DNA from: Corallococcus sp. CA053C | Lineage (GTDB): Bacteria > Myxococcota > Myxococcia > Myxococcales > Myxococcaceae | Direction of reading: 5' to 3' | Length of the DNA: 37,023 bases | Assembly: GCF_003611675.1 (NCBI RefSeq) | Contig: NZ_RAWA01000047.1 | Coordinates: 1-37,023 of the forward strand | In this document: positions 33,005 through 37,023 of the stretch, one piece after another | Numbering within the stretch: the stretch's first letter is position 1 | How the letters are laid out: every line of letters starts with the position of its first letter | Position numbers and translations under genes: made by a program | Notes under the pieces: generated by a model | Databases searched by the model: none | Told to the model about the DNA's origin: nothing | Seen by the model: only the letters and a program-made list of their open reading frames with translations

Positions 33005-34525
33005 ATGGCGATGGAACTCAAACAGAGCCTGAAGCTCGCGCAGCAGCTGGTGATGACGCCCCAGCTGCAGCAGGCCATCAAGCTCCTCCAGCTCTCGCGG
33101 ATGGAGCTCCTGGACCAGGTCCGCGAGGAGATGGAGCAGAACCCGCTCCTGGAGCAGCCCGAAGAGGGGATGCCGGGTGAGGTGAGCGAGAAGGAGCCGG
33201 GCGAGGCCTCGCTGGAGGCCGACAACGCCGAGGCCATCCGCGACGGCGACATGCCCTCCGCCAACCCGGAGACGGCCCAGGAGTTCAAGGCGGACGGCGA
33301 GGGCCCCCCGGAAATCGATTGGGAGGCCTACCTCAACAGCTACCAGTTCAACGAGCCCACCACCGCCTCCAACAAGGGCAACGTGGCCACGGACGACCTG
33401 CCGTCGTTCGAAGCCAACATGGTGAAGAAGGAGGACCTGGTCGACCACCTCCAGGTGCAGCTGGGCACGCTGCGGCTCAACGAGGCCGAGCGCCGCGTGG
33501 CGGTGCTCATCCTGGGCAACCTGGACGACGACGGCTACCTCAAGCTCCCGGACATCGAAGGCGACCCGCTCATCCGCCTGTCCAACGAGGCGGACGTGCC
33601 CATGCACGTCGCCGAGCGCACCCTGCGTCGCATCCAGAACCTGGAGCCCCGGGGCTGCGGCGCGCGCGACCTCCAGGAGTGCCTGCTCATCCAGCTGCAG
33701 GCGATGAAGGATCCGCACGCCGCCCTGCTCGGCCTCATCATCAAGCGGCACATGAAGTATCTGGAGAGCAAGAACCTGCCGGCCATCGCCAAGGACCTCA
33801 AGGTCACCCTGGACGAGGTCGTGTCGGCGGCGAAGCTGCTCCCGAAGCTGGACCCGCGGCCGGGCCGCAACTTCAGCGGGGACGACGCGCAGTACATCAC
33901 CCCCGACGTCTTCGTCTACAAGCTGGGCGAGGAGGACTACACCGTCGTCCTCAACGACGACGGCCTGTCCAAGCTGCGCATCTCCGGCATGTATCGGAAC
34001 GCGCTGAAGAACGGCGCGGTGAGCCCCGGGCAGACGAAGGACTTCATCCAGGACAAGCTGCGCAGTGCGATGTGGCTCATCCGCTCCATCCACCAGCGGC
34101 AGCGGACCATCTACAAGGTCACCGAGAGCATCGTGAAGTTCCAGAAGGACTTCCTGGACAAGGGCATCGCGCACCTGAAGCCCCTCATCCTGCGCGACGT
34201 GGCGGAGGACATCGGCATGCACGAGTCCACCGTCAGCCGCGTGACGACGAGCAAGTACGTGCATACGCCGCAGGGCATCTTCGAGCTGAAGTACTTCTTC
34301 AACTCGTCCATCTCGCGCGTGTCCGGCGAGGACACGGCCAGCGAAGCGGTGAAGCACCACATCAAGCAGCTGGTGTCGCAGGAAGACTCGCGCAACCCGT
34401 ACTCGGACCAGAAGCTGGTGGAGCTCCTGCGCTCGCAGGGCACCGAAATCGCCCGGCGCACGGTGGCCAAGTACCGCGAGGTGCTGGGCATCCTCCCCAG
34501 CAGCAAGCGCAAGCGCTACTACTAG
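33005..34525 (+). CDS. rpoN: RNA polymerase sigma-54 factor
   Basis: 506 aa from the ATG at 33005, which has GGAG (32991-32994) ten bases upstream; an ATG at 32978 would add nine residues without a good ribosome site. Region I is the Gln/Leu-rich LKLAQQLVMTPQLQQAIKLL, required for response to enhancer-binding activators; an acidic region II follows (about residues 55-120), then the core-binding domain, the HTH (DIGMHESTVSRVTTSKYV) and the RpoN box ARRTVAKYRE (483-492) that reads the -24 element. rpoN has been reported to be essential in M. xanthus. Two sigma-54-like promoters and a 9-bp terminator-like stem flank it. The lptB-rpoN-hpf neighbourhood is widespread in proteobacteria. Confidence 0.97.
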   Translation: MAMELKQSLKLAQQLVMTPQLQQAIKLLQLSRMELLDQVREEMEQNPLLEQPEEGMPGEVSEKEPGEASLEADNAEAIRDGDMPSANPETAQEFKADGEGPPEIDWEAYLNSYQFNEPTTASNKGNVATDDLPSFEANMVKKEDLVDHLQVQLGTLRLNEAERRVAVLILGNLDDDGYLKLPDIEGDPLIRLSNEADVPMHVAERTLRRIQNLEPRGCGARDLQECLLIQLQAMKDPHAALLGLIIKRHMKYLESKNLPAIAKDLKVTLDEVVSAAKLLPKLDPRPGRNFSGDDAQYITPDVFVYKLGEEDYTVVLNDDGLSKLRISGMYRNALKNGAVSPGQTKDFIQDKLRSAMWLIRSIHQRQRTIYKVTESIVKFQKDFLDKGIAHLKPLILRDVAEDIGMHESTVSRVTTSKYVHTPQGIFELKYFFNSSISRVSGEDTASEAVKHHIKQLVSQEDSRNPYSDQKLVELLRSQGTEIARRTVAKYREVLGILPSSKRKRYY

Positions 34526-34552
34526 CGCGCTACTCCTGGCGACTGCCGCGAC

Positions 34553-34575
34553 CCGGCCCTGCCCATCAGGGCCGG
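34553..34575 (+). terminator. Strong hairpin downstream of rpoN
   Basis: CCGGCCCTG (34553-34561) and CAGGGCCGG (34567-34575) form a perfect 9-bp GC-rich stem with loop CCCAT, 27 bases after the rpoN stop. Likely ends or attenuates rpoN transcription before the GNAT gene; no T-tract. Confidence 0.55.
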
Positions 34576-34597
34576 AAGTGGGGCATGAAGCGGGTCC

Positions 34598-35239
34598 ATG
34601 GACCCGCACGCCCCCGTCTCTGACGCCGAAGTGCCCCGCCGCGACCTCGTGCCCCTCGTCGTTCCGCCCGTCACCCTGGAGGGGACGGCGGTGCGGCTGG
34701 TGCCCCTCTCCCTGTCCCATGTGCCCGCGCTCACGACGCTCTGCGAGCCGGAGCTGTTCACGCACTTCTCGCGCGTGCTGCGCACGGAGGCCGACGTGGC
34801 GGACTACGTCGCCGCCGCGCTCCGGGCCGCGGACGCGGGCACGGAGCGCCCCTTCGCCATCTGTGAGCGCAAGAGCGGGGACGTGGTGGGCACCACGCGC
34901 TTCATGGAGATAAACCGCGACTTCCGCACGCTGGAGATCGGCTCCACCTGGCTGGGGCGGCGCGTGTGGCGCTCGCGGGTGAACACCGAGTGCAAGTCCC
35001 TGCTCTTGCGCCACGCCTTCGAGACCCTGGCGGTGATGCGCGTGCAGCTGAAGACAGACAGGCGCAACGAGCGCTCGCGCGCGGCCATCGCCCGCCTGGG
35101 GGCCACGTTCGAGGGCATCCTGCGCAACCACATGCTGGTGCGCGGCGGCATCGTGCGCGACAGCGCGTACTACAGCATCCTCGACACCGAGTGGCCGGCC
35201 GTGGAGCAGCGTCTGACCGGACTGCTCGCGCGGGAGTGA
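34598..35239 (+). CDS. GNAT-family N-acetyltransferase (RimJ/RimL-like)
   Basis: 213 aa. The acetyltransferase_3 pattern is clear: TLEGTAVRLVPLSLSHV near residue 27, a central SGDVVGTTRFMEI strand, LEIGSTWLGRRVWRS, and the acetyl-CoA-binding and C-terminal TDRRNERSRAAIARLGATFEGILRNH. Such enzymes acetylate protein N-termini, amino acids or antibiotics; no substrate can be named. It lies 72 bases after rpoN, beyond a strong hairpin, and 16 bases before the lipoprotein gene, so it may form a two-gene unit with the latter. Confidence 0.88.
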   Translation: MDPHAPVSDAEVPRRDLVPLVVPPVTLEGTAVRLVPLSLSHVPALTTLCEPELFTHFSRVLRTEADVADYVAAALRAADAGTERPFAICERKSGDVVGTTRFMEINRDFRTLEIGSTWLGRRVWRSRVNTECKSLLLRHAFETLAVMRVQLKTDRRNERSRAAIARLGATFEGILRNHMLVRGGIVRDSAYYSILDTEWPAVEQRLTGLLARE

Positions 35240-35255
35240 TAGGGTCCGCGGCGCT

Positions 35256-36056
35256 ATGTCCTTCCCTGTGCTCTTCGCGCGTCGGACCGTGGGTGGAATC
35301 CGGGTCCTTGGTGTGGTTGGAACCCTGCTGTCCCTGGCCGGCTGTAGCGGCGGCGAGACGAAGGTGATGTCGCTCGCGGAGCTGTCGGACCGCACGCTCA
35401 CCTACGCGCTGGCGGACGTGGACGACGTCCTGACGCCGGACGCGCAGGGCGCGCACCGCTTCACCGTCAGCTACTCGGTGTCGAAGGACGGCGCCCCGTG
35501 CTCGCGCTTCGCCGACGACGTGACGGCCACCTTCAACGGCGAGCCCATGACGCTGGTGCCGGGCGGCGCGTCGGACGTGGGGGGGCGGGCGGACTCCTGC
35601 GAGAACAGCCGCGCCTTCTTCAACTACGACCCGGCCGCGTGGGGCCGTGAGCCGGTGGGCGACATCACCGTGCAGCTCCAGGACGCCACCAGCACCGTGC
35701 GCCTGGTGCTCCAGGGCGCCAAGGCCAAGCGCCAGTTCACGTACCAGGGGGAGGGCGCCGCGGACCGGCTGCGCGTGGGGCAGACCTACGCGTTCCTCTG
35801 GGAGCCCGCGACGGAGGTGCCGGGCCCCATCGAGGTCGTCCTCTTCCGCGAGGGCGGCCGGGCGCCCACCAACCTCACCGCCACGCAGGAGGGAGGGAAG
35901 GTGAGCATCACCATTCCGCCCAACACCCCGCAGGCGAACCACACCCTCACGCTGGGCGGGGACCTGGCCGGCGTCGTGCGCGAGTGCACGGGCGTGGCGT
36001 CGTGCGACGGCGGCATCTTCCACTCGCAGGACTTCCTCGTGTCCGTCGTGCCCTGA
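35256..36056 (+). CDS. Lipoprotein of unknown function
   Basis: 266 aa. The signal ends in the good lipobox LAGC with the lipidated cysteine at 30. The mature part is predicted beta-rich, with segments such as HRFTVSYSV, GDITVQLQDATSTVRLVL and PIEVVLFRE, and four cysteines (APCSRF, DSCENS, RECTGVASC) that could form two disulfides. This suggests one or two Ig-like or similar beta-sandwich domains, but I recognise no family. It sits between the GNAT gene and hpf; no functional link to either is evident. Followed by a candidate terminator hairpin at 36074-36096. Confidence 0.75.
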   Translation: MSFPVLFARRTVGGIRVLGVVGTLLSLAGCSGGETKVMSLAELSDRTLTYALADVDDVLTPDAQGAHRFTVSYSVSKDGAPCSRFADDVTATFNGEPMTLVPGGASDVGGRADSCENSRAFFNYDPAAWGREPVGDITVQLQDATSTVRLVLQGAKAKRQFTYQGEGAADRLRVGQTYAFLWEPATEVPGPIEVVLFREGGRAPTNLTATQEGGKVSITIPPNTPQANHTLTLGGDLAGVVRECTGVASCDGGIFHSQDFLVSVVP

Positions 36057-36073
36057 GCGCGTGGCTCCAGGCC

Positions 36074-36096
36074 CTGCCCCGAAGGCGGGCGGGCAG
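36074..36096 (+). terminator. Candidate terminator after the 35256-36056 lipoprotein gene
   Basis: CTGCCC (36074-36079) pairs with GGGCAG (36091-36096), 18 bases after the stop codon. No T-tract, which is common in GC-rich genomes. Confidence 0.35.
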
Positions 36097-36181
36097 CTGC
36101 TCGCGTGAAGCGGGGGCTTGCTCCACGGCCCGGGCTGGCAAATAGGACCCGGGTCGGAATGCCCCTCCCGTGACCGGCAAC

Positions 36182-36198
36182 GGACACAACACGTGTCC
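36182..36198 (+). repeat. Inverted repeat upstream of hpf
   Basis: GGACAC (36182-36187) and GTGTCC (36193-36198) form a perfect 6-bp inverted repeat around AACAC. It could be an operator or a second leader hairpin; no T-tract follows. Confidence 0.35.
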
Positions 36199-36274
36199 TC
36201 TAGCGGTCGCTTGCGCGCGCGCATGTCGAGAACGGGAAGTTCCTACGTGGGGGGACGGGTTGCTTTCGGCGTGG

Positions 36275-36300
36275 GCTCCGTCTCTGATCTGTGACGGAGC
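36275..36300 (+). promoter_or_regulatory. Perfect 8-bp stem-loop in the hpf leader
   Basis: GCTCCGTC (36275-36282) and GACGGAGC (36293-36300) pair perfectly around a 10-base loop. The stem ends 14 bases before the AGGAGG of hpf. It could be a leader regulatory hairpin or the end of an upstream transcript; the following TTACCTCTCT is only partly T-rich. Confidence 0.5.
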
Positions 36301-36314
36301 TTACCTCTCTCCCT

Positions 36315-36320
36315 AGGAGG
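36315..36320 (+). promoter_or_regulatory. Ribosome binding site of hpf
   Basis: AGGAGG nine bases before the ATG at 36330. It decides the start over the in-frame ATG at 36291. Confidence 0.85.
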
Positions 36321-36329
36321 CGGCCACGC

Positions 36330-36998
36330 ATGCAGCTCAACATCACCTTCCGTCAGTTCGGAGCGTCGGATTCCCTGAAGGAGTACGCCCGTGAAAAGGT
36401 TGACCGGGTGAACCGACTGCTGGACCGGGCTGGAGAGGCCCACGTGGTCCTGTCGTTGGAGCGGCACCTGCACCACGCGGACATCACCATCCACTCCGGC
36501 GCCTGGATCCTCCGGGGGCGAGAGAAGAGCGATGACATGTACGCGTCCATCGACCTCGCGATGGACAAGATCGAACGGCAGCTGCGGCGCTACCGCGACA
36601 AGCTCAAGTCGCACCACGGCAAGGAGAAGGTGCACCACCGCCAGGACCTGGTGAACACGCTGAAGGTCCGCCACGACGTCTTCGAGGTCTCCGAGTCGCT
36701 GGACTCCACGGAAGCCTCCGTCACGTCCGTCACGCCGGCCACGGCCGGGGCTCGGGCCGACACCGCCCAGGCAGGCGAGGCGGGCATCGCGCGCCTGGTG
36801 CGCACCACGCACCTGGCCATCCAGTCGCTGTCGGTGGATGACGCGGTGATGCAGATGAACTTGATGAACAACGACTTCTACGTCTTCCAGAACCAGCAGT
36901 CGCAGGCGCTGTCCATCGTCTACCGCCGCAAGGAAGGCGGGTTCGGCCTCATCGAGCCGCACCTGCCGTCCGAACCGGTGGCCGCCACCGGCACCTGA
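36330..36998 (+). CDS. hpf: Long-form ribosome hibernation promoting factor
   Basis: 222 aa; the ATG at 36330 follows a perfect AGGAGG (36315-36320) by nine bases. Residues 1-97 are the S30EA/HPF domain (LNITFRQFGASDSLKEYA, then HADITIHSG and DKIERQLRRYRDKLKSHH). A polar Ala/Thr/Ser linker leads to a C-terminal domain (about 155-220) with SLSVDDAVMQMNLMNNDF and FQNQQSQALSIVYRRK, the dimerisation domain of long HPFs. Long HPFs bind 70S ribosomes and pair them into 100S particles in stationary phase. An 8-bp perfect hairpin in the leader (36275-36300) may regulate it. Confidence 0.95.
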   Translation: MQLNITFRQFGASDSLKEYAREKVDRVNRLLDRAGEAHVVLSLERHLHHADITIHSGAWILRGREKSDDMYASIDLAMDKIERQLRRYRDKLKSHHGKEKVHHRQDLVNTLKVRHDVFEVSESLDSTEASVTSVTPATAGARADTAQAGEAGIARLVRTTHLAIQSLSVDDAVMQMNLMNNDFYVFQNQQSQALSIVYRRKEGGFGLIEPHLPSEPVAATGT

Positions 36999-37023
36999 CG
37001 TCCAGGTGTGTCCGGCCCACCCC

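Noticed and set aside
32969-35401. 810-residue minus-strand open frame opposite rpoN and the GNAT gene
   Set aside because: Antisense shadow caused by high GC at third codon positions; no recognisable domain or ribosome site.
1-37023. Transposons, phage genes, toxin-antitoxin or defence modules, CRISPR arrays, tRNA or rRNA genes
   Set aside because: No transposase, integrase, nuclease or toxin-like protein, no regularly spaced long repeats, and no tRNA- or rRNA-like sequence was recognised.

Overview
The window is a very GC-rich stretch of bacterial chromosome with G or C in almost every third codon position, many GTG starts and many 1-4 base gene overlaps. Its gene content and order point to a myxobacterium of the Myxococcus/Corallococcus type. 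The main reason is a Wzx/Wzy polysaccharide cluster lying directly upstream of lptC-lptA-lptB-rpoN. From memory, and not checked here, this matches the Myxococcus xanthus biosurfactant polysaccharide (BPS) region, where wzcB, wzxB and wzyB lie in this order upstream of rpoN.

Layout. (1) 27-1358 (-): a glycosyltransferase/methyltransferase fusion. (2) 1578-8705 (+): a tightly coupled run of a Wzc-type chain-length regulator/tyrosine kinase, two GT4 glycosyltransferases, a Wzy/ligase-like membrane protein and a third GT4 enzyme. (3) 8709-14933 (-): an inverted five-gene unit, a Wzx-type flippase followed by four GT4-type glycosyltransferases. (4) 15109-24261: a ROK sugar kinase, a small methyltransferase (-), a GT4 enzyme, a WecA/MraY-type sugar-1-phosphate transferase with an extra C-terminal domain, two related nucleotidyltransferase-fold proteins (one with an altered active-site motif), a UDP-glucose dehydrogenase and a membrane acyltransferase. 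(5) 24354-27839: a Cys-rich lipoprotein (-), a small secreted protein and a large Wzy-type polymerase with a TPR-like tail. (6) 27844-29831 (-): a YbaK-type deacylase and AstB. (7) 29850-32752 (+): an LpxL-type acyltransferase with lptC, lptA and lptB. (8) 33005-36998 (+): rpoN, a GNAT acetyltransferase, a lipoprotein of unknown function and a long-form hpf.

How the genes fit together (inference). The WecA-like enzyme would load the first sugar phosphate onto undecaprenyl phosphate. Up to eight GT4-type enzymes, counting the atypical one at 12277-13431 and setting aside the fusion at 27-1358, would extend the repeat unit, with uronic acid supplied by Ugd and decoration by methyl- and acyltransferases. 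Wzx would flip the unit, a Wzy protein would polymerise it, and the Wzc-type kinase would control chain length. No outer-membrane Wza channel or tyrosine phosphatase gene is in the window. The lptCAB genes serve lipopolysaccharide transport, and rpoN and hpf are housekeeping regulators in their common neighbourhood.

No rRNA, tRNA, CRISPR array, transposase or phage gene was seen. No gene-free stretch exceeds 300 bases. The longest are 1359-1577, 24630-24862, 32753-33004 and 36057-36329. The last three hold candidate sigma-54 promoters or hairpins, listed separately; I see no confident site in 1359-1577 or in the divergent gap 14934-15108.
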